Source of the DNA: Enterobacter kobei
Lineage (GTDB): Bacteria; Pseudomonadota; Gammaproteobacteria; Enterobacterales; Enterobacteriaceae
Length of the DNA: 64,000 nucleotides
NCBI RefSeq assembly: GCF_001729765.1
Contig: NZ_CP017181.1
Coordinates: forward strand, 3,844,001-3,908,000
Direction: 5' to 3'
Every line of letters begins with the position of its first letter. Position 1 is the first letter of the stretch. Made by a program: the position numbers and the translations under genes. Below are positions 40,513-50,191 of this stretch, piece after piece. Below the pieces are notes generated by a model. The model ran no database searches and had not been told where the DNA came from. It saw only the letters and a program-made list of their open reading frames with translations.

Positions 40513-41195
40513 CGGACTACCCCAATCTAAACCTTATATATGAATGATTGTTTCACACTACAGGGAGGCGGTAAACCACTCTCTTACAGGCCTGCAACCT
40601 AATAACATTTGAATAACTCACAAATAAGGGCAGAGTTATAAACAGAAGTGCAGCTGCGAAGGGAATTTTATTCACCTTTTCTGTGGATATAGTTGTGAAG
40701 AAGTGTCTGATTACCCATGAACAACCTGAATCACCGTCAGGCTCCCTTTTTTAATGAAATTATATAAGATTATTATTTTCATATAGTTAAGCATGAAACC
40801 ATCAACAAAAAAGAGAATAGCGTGACGATCATCACATCAGGGATCATCGTGCTGATGAAAGATCGAACAGCGTCGGTTTTATCCACAGATTGTGCCAATA
40901 AGTTAAACACAATTTGTCTGAAATTTGGATTTTCGTCGCACGTCAAGGCTGTAAATTGAAACAGTAGTCAGGGTTATGCCCAGTTATCCCACTTTTCTGT
41001 GGATAACATGGTGTAAGATCCTGTTTATTGTCAGTGACAAGATTTGAACAACCCATTTTACGTTTCAGATCTGGTGCTAAATTTTCGATAAAAAAACCTA
41101 TAAATCATAGACATGGAATATTGGTACAGAAAAAGTTAAACTCTATCCACAAGGGACAATTTCTTCGTTTATTTTTTAATCAAAAGGTTACCTTC
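40513..41195. other. DnaA-box cluster in the rppH-mutH gap, probable DARS2
   Basis: This 683-base, A+T-rich gap holds no credible gene but several DnaA boxes. Two are perfect TTATCCACA: 40879-40887 (plus) and 40998-41006 (minus). Three more differ by one base: 40682-40690 (minus, ATATCCACA), 40903-40911 (plus, TTAAACACA) and 41143-41151 (plus, CTATCCACA). A perfect IHF consensus AATCAAAAGGTTA lies at 41178-41190. As I recall, the E. coli DnaA-reactivating sequence DARS2, which exchanges ADP for ATP on DnaA with help from IHF and Fis, lies in this same gap. I infer the same role; no Fis site was assigned. The mutH promoter must also be here. Confidence 0.72.
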
Positions 41196-41888
41196 ATGCA
41201 TCCGCTTACCCCCTTGCTCACACCGCCGTCAAGCGAGCGTCAGTTGCTGCAGCAGGCTCAGCGTCTGGCGGGTTTCTCGCTGGGCGAACTGGCGGCGATG
41301 GCAGGGCTTCCGATCCCGAAGGATCTGAAACGAGATAAAGGCTGGATCGGCATGCTGCTGGAACTGTGGCTGGGTGCCAGCGCCGGGAGCAAACCAGAGC
41401 AAGATTTTGCCGCCCTTGGCGTAGAGTTAAAAACCATTCCCATCGACAGCCAGGGCAAGCCTCTGGAGACCACGTTTGTCTGCGTTGCGCCTTTGACCGG
41501 TAATACCGGCGTGACGTGGGAGACCAGCCACGTGCGCCATAAGCTGAAGCGCGTGCTGTGGGTTCCGGTTGAAGGTGAACGTCAGATCCCACTGGCTGAG
41601 CGTCGCGTTGGCGCGCCGCTGCTCTGGAGCCCGGATGAAGAGGAAGAGCATCAGCTGCGTCTGGACTGGGAAGAGCTGATGGACATGATCGTGCTCGGGC
41701 AGGTGGAGCGCATCACCGCCCGACACGGAGAAGTGTTACAGCTGCGCCCAAAGGCGGCTAACAGCAAAGCGCTGACCGAGGCGATCGGCGCAATGGGCGA
41801 GCCGATACTGACGTTGCCGCGCGGTTTTTATCTCAAAAAGAATTTCACCGGCGCACTGCTTGCTCGTCATTTCTTACTAAAAACATAG
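41196..41888 (+). CDS. mutH: DNA mismatch repair endonuclease MutH
   Basis: Nicks the unmethylated strand at hemimethylated GATC sites when activated by MutS-MutL. It has 230 residues from the ATG at 41196; a longer frame starting at 41028 runs through DnaA boxes and is rejected. Catalytic Asp70, Glu77 and Lys79 are in [14 protein letters not shown], numbered as in E. coli. The region [17 protein letters not shown] is also conserved. Confidence 0.96.
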   Translation: MHPLTPLLTPPSSERQLLQQAQRLAGFSLGELAAMAGLPIPKDLKRDKGWIGMLLELWLGASAGSKPEQDFAALGVELKTIPIDSQGKPLETTFVCVAPLTGNTGVTWETSHVRHKLKRVLWVPVEGERQIPLAERRVGAPLLWSPDEEEEHQLRLDWEELMDMIVLGQVERITARHGEVLQLRPKAANSKALTEAIGAMGEPILTLPRGFYLKKNFTGALLARHFLLKT

Positions 41889-42016
41889 TTTTTTACTTAT
41901 TTTGCGAGCTAACAAACATAATCGCCTGGTTTTTAAGATTTTACTGCTTCTCCCTGTTTTCATAACGGGTTAATACTACACTATGATTTGATACGAGCCA
42001 GATGAGGACGATAACG

Positions 42017-42235
42017 ATGAAAAAATGGGCGGTGTTAATTTCAGCAGTCGGGTTGGCGTTTGCTGTATCGGGCTGTAGCAGCGATTACGTTATGGCGACA
42101 AAAGATGGCCGGATGATCCTGACCGACGGCAAACCCGAAGTCGACGACGATACCGGTCTGGTCAGCTACCACGACCAGGCAGGCAATAAAATGCAGATCA
42201 ATCGCGACGAAGTTTCGCAAATTATTGAGCGATAA
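42017..42235 (+). CDS. ygdR: Small lipoprotein YgdR (DUF903)
   Basis: Lipoprotein of 72 residues. The signal peptide [20 protein letters not shown] gives a lipidated Cys20. The mature domain contains [20 protein letters not shown], the YgdI/YgdR signature, and differs from the paralogue YgdI at 14529. The ATG at 42017 is preferred to one at 42002, which would spoil the signal peptide. Its function is unknown. Confidence 0.94.
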   Translation: MKKWAVLISAVGLAFAVSGCSSDYVMATKDGRMILTDGKPEVDDDTGLVSYHDQAGNKMQINRDEVSQIIER

Positions 42236-42242
42236 CAGTCAG

Positions 42243-42267
42243 AGGTCAGTAGCGTACTGGCCTTTTT
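42243..42267 (+). terminator. Terminator of ygdR
   Basis: AGGTCAGTA and TACTGGCCT form a nearly perfect stem with a GCG loop, followed by five T residues. Confidence 0.85.
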
Positions 42268-42366
42268 GATTTTTTTCTTCCCCTTTTGCTTCCCCTCTGC
42301 CATGTTTATATTCCTTTGTCGGGAGGTTCCTGACGCGGTCTACATGTCTATTGAAGGAAGCCGGCT

Positions 42367-43407
42367 ATGCATTATCACCGTATCCCCCACAGCGCTCTGG
42401 AGATAAGTCAACTGGGGTTGGGCACGATGACATTTGGTGAACAAAACAGCGAAGCCGATGCCCATGCACAACTCGATTATGCCGTCAGCCAGGGCATTAA
42501 CCTGATTGATGTCGCAGAGATGTACCCTGTGCCGCCACGCCCTGAAACCCAGGGACTTACCGAAACCTACGTCGGTAACTGGCTGGCAAAACGCGGCAAC
42601 CGTGAAAAGCTGGTTATCGCCTCGAAAGTCAGCGGCCCCTCGCGCAATAACGATGCCGGGATCCGCCCAAACCAAATCCTCGATCGCAAAAATATCCGCG
42701 CCGCGCTGGATGCCAGCCTGAAGCGCCTGCAAACCGACTATCTTGATCTGTACCAGGTCCACTGGCCACAGCGTCCAACCAACTGTTTCGGTAAGCTTGG
42801 CTACAGCTGGAATGAGAGCGCTCCCGCCGTTACGCTGCTGGAAACGCTGGAAGCGCTGACCGAATGCCAGCGCGCGGGGAAAATCCGCTACATTGGCGTG
42901 TCTAACGAAACGGCCTTTGGCGTGATGCGCTATCTGCACCTGGCGGATAAACACGATCTGCCGCGCATCGTCACCATTCAAAACCCCTACAGCATGCTTA
43001 ACCGCAGCTACGAAGTTGGCCTGGCGGAAGTGACACAATATGAAGAGGTGGAACTGCTCGCCTATTCCTGCCTCGGTTTTGGCACGCTGACGGGGAAATA
43101 CCTGAACGGCGCAAAACCGGCTGGGGCGCGTAATACCCTCTTTAGCCGCTTTACCCGCTACAGCGGCGAGCAGACACAGAAAGCCGTTGCGGCCTATGTG
43201 GATATCGCAAAGCGTCACGGTCTTGACCCCGCACAGATGGCGCTGGCCTTCGTGCGCCGTCAGCCGTTTGTGGCCAGTACTCTGCTGGGGGCTACCTCTC
43301 TGGAACAGCTGAAAACCAATATTGAGAGTTTCCATCTGGACCTGAGTGAAGAGGTATTAGCGGAGATTGAAGCGGTGCATCAGGTTTATACGTATCCTGC
43401 ACCGTAA
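42367..43407 (+). CDS. tas: NADP(H)-dependent aldo-keto reductase Tas
   Basis: Aldo-keto reductase of 346 residues, a TIM barrel that reduces aldehydes or ketones with NADPH. The catalytic Asp and Tyr lie in LIDVAEMYPVPPRP (about 43-56), the Lys in VIASKVSG, and the nucleotide-binding region follows AFVRRQPFVASTLLGAT near residue 300. In E. coli, multicopy tas suppresses tyrosine auxotrophy of starving cells; its natural substrate is not defined. Confidence 0.95.
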   Translation: MHYHRIPHSALEISQLGLGTMTFGEQNSEADAHAQLDYAVSQGINLIDVAEMYPVPPRPETQGLTETYVGNWLAKRGNREKLVIASKVSGPSRNNDAGIRPNQILDRKNIRAALDASLKRLQTDYLDLYQVHWPQRPTNCFGKLGYSWNESAPAVTLLETLEALTECQRAGKIRYIGVSNETAFGVMRYLHLADKHDLPRIVTIQNPYSMLNRSYEVGLAEVTQYEEVELLAYSCLGFGTLTGKYLNGAKPAGARNTLFSRFTRYSGEQTQKAVAAYVDIAKRHGLDPAQMALAFVRRQPFVASTLLGATSLEQLKTNIESFHLDLSEEVLAEIEAVHQVYTYPAP

Positions 43408-43414
43408 TAAATGC

Positions 43415-43441
43415 AAAACGGCAACGCACGTTGCCGTTTTT
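43415..43441. terminator. Bidirectional terminator between tas and lplT
   Basis: AAAACGGCAACG and CGTTGCCGTTTT form a stem with A residues on one side and T residues on the other. It can therefore serve both convergent genes, tas and lplT. Confidence 0.9.
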
Positions 43442-43451
43442 AGTGTTCGCA

Positions 43452-43490
43452 CCCTCTCCCGTGGGAGAGGGCCGGGGTGAGGGCATCAGA
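43452..43490. repeat. Dispersed CCCTCTCCC...GGGAGAGGG palindrome
   Basis: CCCTCTCCC and GGGAGAGGG around GT, followed by CCGGGGTGAGGGCATCAG. This sequence recurs in many enterobacterial intergenic regions. A diverged copy, CCCTCTCACCACAGGGAGAGGG read in two parts, occurs after ptsP at 37691-37712. Confidence 0.6.
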
Positions 43491-43499
43491 CCGCATAAA

Positions 43500-44693
43500 T
43501 CAACGGCGACGCTGCCAAAGCCACAATGCGGCAATCGCCAGCGCAAACAGCGCACCAAACCCGACGCCAATTCCCACCACTGGCACACCGACTTTCACCG
43601 CCAGCGAGTAGAGCCCCAGCATTAACAGCATCGCCAGGTTTTCACCCAGATTTTGCACCGCAATGGCATTTCCCGCCCCAACAGTCTGCTTGCCGCGCTC
43701 CTGCAGTAACGCGTTGAGCGGTACCACGAAGAAACCACCCAGAATACCAATCAGGATCAGTAGAGCATAAGCAGGCAATAACGCATGCTGTAGCGAGAAA
43801 AGGAGCACCGCGACGCCAATGAGGATCCCCGCAGGCATGCAGCGTGCCACCGTTTCGAGCGTCACCAGCTTCGCCGCCGCGCCCGCGCCAACAACAATGC
43901 CGATCGCCACCATCGCGTTAAGATAGGTCGGCGTCGCATTGTCGGTAATGCCCAGCGCCACCGGCACCCACAGCACCAGCAGGAAGCGCAGCGTGACGCC
44001 TGCGCCCCAGAACATACTAGTGCCCATCAGAGAGAAACGTGTTTCACCGTTACGCCAGAGCACGCGGCAGGCATTAAAGAAACTGCCGGTCATCGGTTTG
44101 AAGCGCCAGGATTGTCCCGGACGGGCTACCGGCAGCTTTGGAATGAACAGGTTAGCCACGACCGCACCGCCATACACCACCGCACAAACGCCCAGCGCCG
44201 CCAGGACATGCCAGTCGGCCAGTACACCGCCCGCGACGGAGCCGAGCAGGATAGCGGCGATAGTAGACGACTCCATCAGGCCGTTGGCTTTCACCAGCTT
44301 ATCACCCGTGGTCAGCTCTCCGAGGATGCCATATTTCGCCGGTGAGTAGGCGGCAGCACCAATGCCCACCAGCGTGTAGCCAATAAACGGATTGAAACCA
44401 AAGCAAATGCTGGCGGCCCCCAGCAGCTTCAGACCGTTAGCAAACATCATCACCCGGCCTTTCGGGAAACTGTCCGCCACCTGCCCCACAAACGGCGCGA
44501 AGATAATGTAAGCGCCCACAAACACCATCTGCAGGATCGGCTGGCTCCAGTCAGGGTAAAACTCGGCCTTCAGCAGCGCCAGGGTGGCAAACAACAGCGC
44601 GTTATCGCCGAACGCAGAGAGAAACTGCGCAGCAATCACTGCCATCATGCCTTTTGACCTAAGCGATGTGTTAGTGTGCACTGACTCACGCAT
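43500..44693 (-). CDS. lplT: Lysophospholipid flippase LplT
   Basis: MFS-type transporter of 397 residues that flips lysophospholipids such as lyso-PE to the inner leaflet, where Aas reacylates them. About twelve hydrophobic helices are visible; [20 protein letters not shown] (about 27-46) and [20 protein letters not shown] (about 71-90) are diagnostic. The ATG at 44693 ([10 protein letters not shown]) is chosen, as in E. coli. It overlaps the aas stop by eight bases. Confidence 0.96.
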   Translation of the reverse strand: MRESVHTNTSLRSKGMMAVIAAQFLSAFGDNALLFATLALLKAEFYPDWSQPILQMVFVGAYIIFAPFVGQVADSFPKGRVMMFANGLKLLGAASICFGFNPFIGYTLVGIGAAAYSPAKYGILGELTTGDKLVKANGLMESSTIAAILLGSVAGGVLADWHVLAALGVCAVVYGGAVVANLFIPKLPVARPGQSWRFKPMTGSFFNACRVLWRNGETRFSLMGTSMFWGAGVTLRFLLVLWVPVALGITDNATPTYLNAMVAIGIVVGAGAAAKLVTLETVARCMPAGILIGVAVLLFSLQHALLPAYALLILIGILGGFFVVPLNALLQERGKQTVGAGNAIAVQNLGENLAMLLMLGLYSLAVKVGVPVVGIGVGFGALFALAIAALWLWQRRR

Positions 44694-46845
44694 TTTGCTG
44701 TTCCGCCTCTTCAACCATGCCTTTCAGGGTCACAAAGTCAGGCTTACCGCTACCCAATACCGGAAGGTGTTTCAGGTAACGAATATCGCGCGGTACCGCC
44801 AGCTCGGGAATGCCATGCTCACGCGCATGGCTAAGTAACCTGTCGCGCTTCAGCTCACTGTCGGTGGTAAACAGGACCAGCGCCTCGCCTTTGCTGGCAT
44901 CACTCTTCACCACCGTCGCGTGCATCTTATCCGCGGACACCGCCGTCGCCAGCTGTTCAACCATCTCCAGAGAGACCATTTCACCGGCGATTTTGGCGAA
45001 GCGTTTTGCACGCCCCTGAATCTGCACAAAGCCCTGCTCGTCGAAGCGAACGATATCACCGGTGTCGTACCAGCCGGTTTCAACCTCACCGTTCACGTTT
45101 TCCGCCGTTGGCGCTTCCAGCACGCCCGGGTTTTCCACGCGCAGGTAACCATTCATCACGTTTGGTCCTTTCAGCTGCAGGCGGCCACCGTCCTCAATGC
45201 CCGGTACCGCCAGCAGACGCGCATCCATTCCCGGCAGAATTCGGCCAACCGTACCCGGCTTCGCCGCCATCGGCACGTTGATGGAGACGACGGGTGCGCA
45301 CTCCGTAACGCCATAGCCTTCAAGAATGCGCAGGCCAAACTTGTCCTGCCAGATCTGACGCGTGCTCTCCTGCAGTTTTTCCGCCCCCGCCACCACATAA
45401 CGCACACGATAGAAATCATATGGATTAGCGAAACGCGCATAGTTACCCAGGAAGGTTGAGGTCCCAAACAGGACGGTGCAGTTACGGTCATACACCAGCT
45501 CCGGCACAATGCGGTAATGCAGCGGGCTGGGATAGAGGAACACTTCTGCGCCGGTCAGCAGCGGCGTAAACAGCCCCACCGTCAGACCAAAGGAGTGGAA
45601 CAGCGGCAGCGCAGACATAAAACGGTCACTGGCGGTAAAGTCAGCAATGCTTTTGATCTGTTCAACGTTCGCGAGAATACTCTTGTGGCTGTGGACGACG
45701 CCTTTCGGGTTGCCTTCCGAACCGGAGGTAAAGAGGATAATCGCGTCATCTTCCGGCTGCTGTTTAACCTGTGCCAGATGGGGCATCAGCAGGTGAGCGA
45801 AAATCCACAGCTTGTCGCCCGTCGTCACGTCCGCCTTCAGATCTTCCAGGAAGACCCAGCGAACCTGAGTCAGCTGCTCCGGCAGATGCCACAGCTTGCC
45901 TTTATCCAGGAACTGGCGAGAGGTAAAAACGGTGTTGATTTGGGCCGCAGTGATGGCACTGGTCAGCCCTTTTACACCCGCCGTGTAGTTCATCATTGCC
46001 GGAATACGGCCGCGGGACACCGCACCAAAAATCACCGCTGCGCTGATGCCCGCGTTAGGCAGCATCAGGCCAATCTTTTCACCCTTCTTACTGTATTTTT
46101 CAAGAATGCGGCCCACAAACAGGGTCTTGGTCAGCAGTTTGCGATATGTGTCAGGCGTGAAATTGATGTCTTCAATACAGTTTTTCCTGGCACCATAGCG
46201 ATACTGTGCCGAAAGCAGAGATTCATACAGCGTTTCGCGCGGACGAACGGCCATTCGCGCTTCCATCATAATCTGGTGCAGCATTTCTCCGGCAATTTTA
46301 CGGCGATCGCGGGCACGCGGTGCATCGGGCATCGGTAACGACGTTGGCGGCAGAATATGCAGGGTAATTTTTGGGAACAGACGCTGCTTCACCAGCCCTT
46401 TCAGGCGGCTGAAGTGGCTCAGCTCTGCGCCTTCGATACGCAGTGGCACCACGGTCGCTTTTGACTTCGCCGCGACAAATCCCGCGCCGTCATAGATTTT
46501 CATTAGCGAGCCGGTCACTGAAATGCGCCCTTCCGGGAAAATGACCACCGGACGCCCCTGCTCAACCAGACGTACCAGATGTTTAATCATCATCGGTTTG
46601 GTGGGGTCGAGCGGCACGAAGTCAATCAGCGGCGTGAGCCAGCGCATATACCACTGCTGGCTGATGGAGGTATACACCGCAAACACCGGACGCACGGGCA
46701 AAAACAGCGCCAGCAGGATGCCATCGATAAAGGAAACATGATTTGGTGTGATGAGAACGCGTTCGCCGCGAAGCGCCTGGGCATCGCCAGTGACGCGGAT
46801 GCGAAAAAGAATACGGAAAAGTGTACGGAAGAACCCAAATAGCAT
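44686..46845 (-). CDS. aas: Bifunctional acyl-ACP synthetase/2-acyl-GPE acyltransferase Aas
   Basis: Repairs lysophospholipids: the N-terminal PlsC-like acyltransferase domain (HX4D motif in [12 protein letters not shown], about 33-44; [10 protein letters not shown]) uses acyl chains activated by the C-terminal AMP-binding acyl-ACP synthetase domain ([20 protein letters not shown], about 385-404; [12 protein letters not shown]). It is 719 residues from the ATG at 46845, equal to E. coli. The upstream extension to 46941 is not conserved. It forms an operon with lplT. Confidence 0.96.
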   Translation of the reverse strand: MLFGFFRTLFRILFRIRVTGDAQALRGERVLITPNHVSFIDGILLALFLPVRPVFAVYTSISQQWYMRWLTPLIDFVPLDPTKPMMIKHLVRLVEQGRPVVIFPEGRISVTGSLMKIYDGAGFVAAKSKATVVPLRIEGAELSHFSRLKGLVKQRLFPKITLHILPPTSLPMPDAPRARDRRKIAGEMLHQIMMEARMAVRPRETLYESLLSAQYRYGARKNCIEDINFTPDTYRKLLTKTLFVGRILEKYSKKGEKIGLMLPNAGISAAVIFGAVSRGRIPAMMNYTAGVKGLTSAITAAQINTVFTSRQFLDKGKLWHLPEQLTQVRWVFLEDLKADVTTGDKLWIFAHLLMPHLAQVKQQPEDDAIILFTSGSEGNPKGVVHSHKSILANVEQIKSIADFTASDRFMSALPLFHSFGLTVGLFTPLLTGAEVFLYPSPLHYRIVPELVYDRNCTVLFGTSTFLGNYARFANPYDFYRVRYVVAGAEKLQESTRQIWQDKFGLRILEGYGVTECAPVVSINVPMAAKPGTVGRILPGMDARLLAVPGIEDGGRLQLKGPNVMNGYLRVENPGVLEAPTAENVNGEVETGWYDTGDIVRFDEQGFVQIQGRAKRFAKIAGEMVSLEMVEQLATAVSADKMHATVVKSDASKGEALVLFTTDSELKRDRLLSHAREHGIPELAVPRDIRYLKHLPVLGSGKPDFVTLKGMVEEAEQQNA

Positions 46846-46940
46846 CTCAACTCCCTTTGCCAGACAGTGTGGAGGGTTGACAGTAAATGGTGGCAGATTA
46901 CACGAGAAGTGGTATGGGAGCGACAGCAAAAGTGGGGGCA

Positions 46941-47026
46941 AAAAAAAACCTGCGCATCCGCGCAGGTTGGTGCAAGAGATGAGTACGAAAACGTACTAAG
47001 AATTCTCACCAATCAATACCTCTGGG
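46941..47026 (-). ncRNA. omrA: OmrA small RNA
   Basis: Hfq-binding sRNA, induced by OmpR in E. coli, that represses outer-membrane receptor, curli and flagellar regulator mRNAs. On the minus strand it begins CCCAGAGGTATTGATTGGTG and ends in the terminator ACCTGCGCGGATGCGCAGGT followed by eight U. It is 86 bases long, against 88 in E. coli. It lies between aas and galR, the conserved place. Confidence 0.95.
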
Positions 47027-47142
47027 ATCTTGATTGTGGCCGTTGCCCCTGCGCTTCGCCAGCAGGAAAACGCAAGGGAATGAGCCGAAGTGCAACCAGG
47101 TGTGAATATTCTCTTTTGCTGTTACAGGTTGAACTATCAGGC

Positions 47143-47225
47143 AAAAAAAAACCTGCGTAAAAACGCAGGCTGGTGTAAGTCGTGTTAATCAACCGGAGTT
47201 GATTCCACCTATCAATACCTCTGGG
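47143..47225 (-). ncRNA. omrB: OmrB small RNA
   Basis: Twin of OmrA, 83 bases, beginning CCCAGAGGTATTGATAGGTG and ending in ACCTGCGTTTTTACGCAGGT with a long U run. The 5' ends of the two RNAs, which pair with targets, are nearly identical, while the centres differ. Its start lies 199 bases upstream of the omrA start. Confidence 0.95.
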
Positions 47226-47435
47226 ATCTCGACTCTATCAACCTCTTTAACGTCATCGCCACCGGACAATCGCAACAGCCTGAGGCAAAGTGTAACCAAA
47301 GGTTCAGATTCACCGTCTTCAGACATGACTGCGCGTGTAACGATTACACGATCAGGGGTGTTCTGCGTCACGTTTGTAGTGAGGGGAAATCGGTGCCCCT
47401 TGAATGCACGCCACTTTTCCGCAACACTATTTGGT

Positions 47436-47451
47436 GTGTAAACGCTTACCC
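47436..47451. promoter_or_regulatory. gal operator in front of galR
   Basis: GTGTAAACGCTTACCC matches the GalR/GalS operator GTGNAANCGNTTNCAC except at the right end. It lies 19 bases before the galR start and points to autoregulation. Confidence 0.8.
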
Positions 47452-47469
47452 CTAATAAGAAGGTTATAA

Positions 47470-48486
47470 ATGGCGACAATAAAGGATGTGGCTCGTCTGG
47501 CCGGTGTTTCGGTTGCCACCGTCTCCCGCGTGATTAATGATTCCCCCAAAGCCAGCGACGCATCACGCCAGGCGGTACAAAGCGCCATGGAAACCCTGAA
47601 CTACCACCCCAACGCCAATGCTCGCGCGCTCGCCCAGCAGTCCACTGAAACCATTGGTCTGGTGGTGGGTGATGTATCCGACCCCTTTTTCGGCGCCATG
47701 GTGAAGGCGGTTGAACAGGTCTCTTATCAGACGGGTAACTTTTTACTGATCGGCAATGGCTATCATAATGAGCAAAAAGAGCGCCAGGCGATCGAACAGT
47801 TGATCCGCCACCGCTGCGCAGCTCTGGTGGTTCACGCCAAAATGATCCCGGATGCCGAACTGATTCACCTGATGAAGCAGATGCCCGGCATGGTCATCAT
47901 CAACCGCATTATTCCTGGATTTGAAAAACGCTGCGTGGCTCTCGACGACCGCTACGGCGCCTGGCTTGCGACCCGTCATCTGATTCAACAGGGACATACG
48001 CGGATTGGCTATCTCTGTTCCAACCACCCTATTTCTGACGCAGAAGATCGTCTTCAGGGCTACTACGATGCCCTGCGCGAAAACGGTCTACCCTGTAATG
48101 ACCGTCTGGTGGCCTATGGTGAACCGGATGAGAGCGGTGGCGAACAGGCTATGACGGAACTGCTGGGCCGCGGACGGAACTTCACGGCAGTGGCAAGCTA
48201 TAACGACTCGATGGCCGCTGGCGCAATGGGGGTATTGAATGATAACGGAATTGAGGTCCCGGCAGAAATCTCGCTGATTGGCTTTGATGATGTGCTGGTC
48301 TCTCGCTATGTGCGCCCGCGCCTGACCACCGTGCGTTACCCTATCATCACGATGGCCACACAGGCTGCCGAGCTGGCGTTAGCGCTGGCCGAGCAACGCC
48401 AGCCACCGGAAATTACCCATCTCTTCAGCCCAACCTTAGTGCGCCGTCACTCCGTTGCGTCGCCTGCTGAAGCGCAAAGCGAATAA
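47470..48486 (+). CDS. galR: Galactose operon repressor GalR
   Basis: LacI-family repressor of galETKM and the galactose uptake genes, released by galactose. It has 338 residues. The HTH and hinge occupy 1-60 (IKDVARLAGVSVATVSRVIN at 4-23), and the periplasmic-binding-like core contains GLVVGDVSDPFFGAMVKAVE. It lacks a few C-terminal residues compared with the 343 of E. coli. Its 3' end overlaps the convergent acetyltransferase gene by 40 bases. Confidence 0.95.
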   Translation: MATIKDVARLAGVSVATVSRVINDSPKASDASRQAVQSAMETLNYHPNANARALAQQSTETIGLVVGDVSDPFFGAMVKAVEQVSYQTGNFLLIGNGYHNEQKERQAIEQLIRHRCAALVVHAKMIPDAELIHLMKQMPGMVIINRIIPGFEKRCVALDDRYGAWLATRHLIQQGHTRIGYLCSNHPISDAEDRLQGYYDALRENGLPCNDRLVAYGEPDESGGEQAMTELLGRGRNFTAVASYNDSMAAGAMGVLNDNGIEVPAEISLIGFDDVLVSRYVRPRLTTVRYPIITMATQAAELALALAEQRQPPEITHLFSPTLVRRHSVASPAEAQSE

Positions 48487-48932
48487 CGGTACAGATGTAC
48501 CGTTTTATCGGGATACTCCAGCCCATCGCCAATGTACTGCCAGCCGTAACGTTCATAGAAGTCACGGCAGGCAGACCAGAGATGGAGTTCGTCGTATCCG
48601 GCCTGTGCGGCAAAGGCGATAACGTGTTGCTGTAACTTACCTGCCAGTCCCTTACCGCGCGCCGCCTCATCAACGTAGAGCGCCGCCAGCCACGGACAGA
48701 GATCCTGTCGGGTAATCAAATCGCAGCGCCAGAGGCCCACCGTGCCGAGAAGCTGTTGGTCTTCTAAAGCGATAAACGTCAACGGCAGTGCCCCCGGCGC
48801 CTGGCTGTGCTCAACGATGCTGTGGAAAAATGCCCGTGGGAGCCCCTCGCCAAACGCCTGCCATATCCAGTCGGTAACCTGCTCCGCATACTGCGGGTCT
48901 TCATAAAGCGGGAGGATGACACTCTTTTTCAC
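48447..48932 (-). CDS. GNAT family N-acetyltransferase
   Basis: Cytoplasmic protein of 161 residues with a GNAT fold. Motif A is seen as PWLAALYVDEAARGKGLAGK (about 80-99), with the acetyl-CoA pyrophosphate loop RGKGLAGKL, followed by the motif B-like YERYGWQYIGDGLEYPD. The acceptor substrate is not known to me. The start is GTG at 48932 (MKKSVILPLYED). It is absent from this place in E. coli K-12, as I recall, and overlaps the end of galR on the opposite strand. Confidence 0.85.
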   Translation of the reverse strand: MKKSVILPLYEDPQYAEQVTDWIWQAFGEGLPRAFFHSIVEHSQAPGALPLTFIALEDQQLLGTVGLWRCDLITRQDLCPWLAALYVDEAARGKGLAGKLQQHVIAFAAQAGYDELHLWSACRDFYERYGWQYIGDGLEYPDKTVHLYRYSLCASAGDATE

Positions 48933-49153
48933 GTTTCACCTGGGTGTTCTTATTAATGGGCTAGCCTGACGCCTCCAGCCCGGTTTGTCGATTATTTTAC
49001 CAGAGTCAGACTATTACGTTTTACTTCTGAGGGGCCAGGCGAATCGTTACCAAAAAGCGTGATCGTGGCAGAAGTTTTGCCCTTCCCGCATCGCTTATAC
49101 GCCGTCAGGTCTGTGTTAAACTGCAGGGCATTACGTGGAAGCAGGAATGTAGA

Positions 49154-50191
49154 ATGGCAACAATGCTGGATGTCTCACTGCGTGCGGGCGTGTCGAAGGC
49201 TACCGTCTCGCGCGTGCTGAACGGCACGGGTCAGGTTAAAGAGAGTACGCGTCAGCAGGTCTTTGCTGCGATGGAAGAGCTGGGCTACCGCCCCAACTTT
49301 CTCGCGCGCTCACTGGCTAACCAGACCAGCAACAGCATTGGTCTGGTCGTCTCCACCTTCGACGGCTTTTATTTTGGGCGCCTTCTGCAGCAGGCGTCGC
49401 GGCAGACCGAAACCCACGGCAAACAGTTGATCGTCACCGACGGTCACGACGCGCCGGAACAGGAAGAACAGGCAGTGCAAATGCTGGCCGATCGTCAGTG
49501 TGATGCCATTGTGCTTTACACGCGCTATATGAGCGAAAAGGCGATCATCAAACTGATGAATACCGTGCAAACGCCGCTGGTGGTCATCAACCGTGAAGTC
49601 AGTCAGGCTCCGGATCGCTGCGTGTTCTTCGAACAGCAGGATGCCGCATTTAAGGCGGTGGATTACCTGATCAATCAGGGCCATCGGGAGATCGCCTGTA
49701 TTACCGTCCCTATCCACACGCCCACGGGTAAAGCGCGGCTGATGGGCTATCGCAAAGCGCTGGAAAAGCACGGTATTCGCCTGGACGAGCGTCGAATTAA
49801 GTACGGTGATGCCGGAATGACGAGAGGCTATGAGCTGTGCAAGGAGCTGATTGCCGACGGCGTGCCGTTTAGCGCCCTGTTTGCCTGTAACGATGATATG
49901 GCACTGGGTGCGTCCAAAGCGTTGCACCAGGCAGGACTCAAGATCCCGCAGGATATCTCCCTGTTCGGTTTTGACGATGCCCCAAGCGCGAAGTGGCTGG
50001 AGCCTGCGCTTTCATCGGTTTATCTGCCAATAGATAACATGATTATTACGGCCATCGATCAGGCGATCCGGCTGGCAAAAAACCAGCCGGTCGATGCGAT
50101 CCCGCCGTTTACCGGCACGCTGGTATTACGCGATTCGGTCACTACCGGGCCGTACTTTACTCAGATGAGTTCTAAAGCCAGCAGTTCCTGA
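49154..50191 (+). CDS. LacI/GalR-family transcriptional regulator
   Basis: Regulator of 345 residues. The N-terminal HTH (MLDVSLRAGVSKATVSRVLN, about 4-23) and hinge (YRPNFLARSLANQTSNSIGL) are followed by a sugar-binding-type core ending in the ISLFGFDDAPSAKWLEPALS segment. It resembles GalR and AscG in family but is not GalR, which is encoded just upstream. The ligand and target genes are unknown, and no transport or enzyme gene for a sugar lies next to it. Its 3' end overlaps lysA by 31 bases. Confidence 0.88.
   Translation: MATMLDVSLRAGVSKATVSRVLNGTGQVKESTRQQVFAAMEELGYRPNFLARSLANQTSNSIGLVVSTFDGFYFGRLLQQASRQTETHGKQLIVTDGHDAPEQEEQAVQMLADRQCDAIVLYTRYMSEKAIIKLMNTVQTPLVVINREVSQAPDRCVFFEQQDAAFKAVDYLINQGHREIACITVPIHTPTGKARLMGYRKALEKHGIRLDERRIKYGDAGMTRGYELCKELIADGVPFSALFACNDDMALGASKALHQAGLKIPQDISLFGFDDAPSAKWLEPALSSVYLPIDNMIITAIDQAIRLAKNQPVDAIPPFTGTLVLRDSVTTGPYFTQMSSKASSS

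Noticed and set aside
41028-41195. N-terminal extension of mutH by 56 codons
   Set aside because: The extension is not part of the MutH family and would be translated from the DnaA-box region. The ATG at 41196 gives the correct length and catalytic numbering.
46846-46941. N-terminal extension of aas by 32 codons
   Set aside because: The ATG at 46845 gives exactly the 719-residue family length. The extension runs up to the OmrA terminator and is not conserved.
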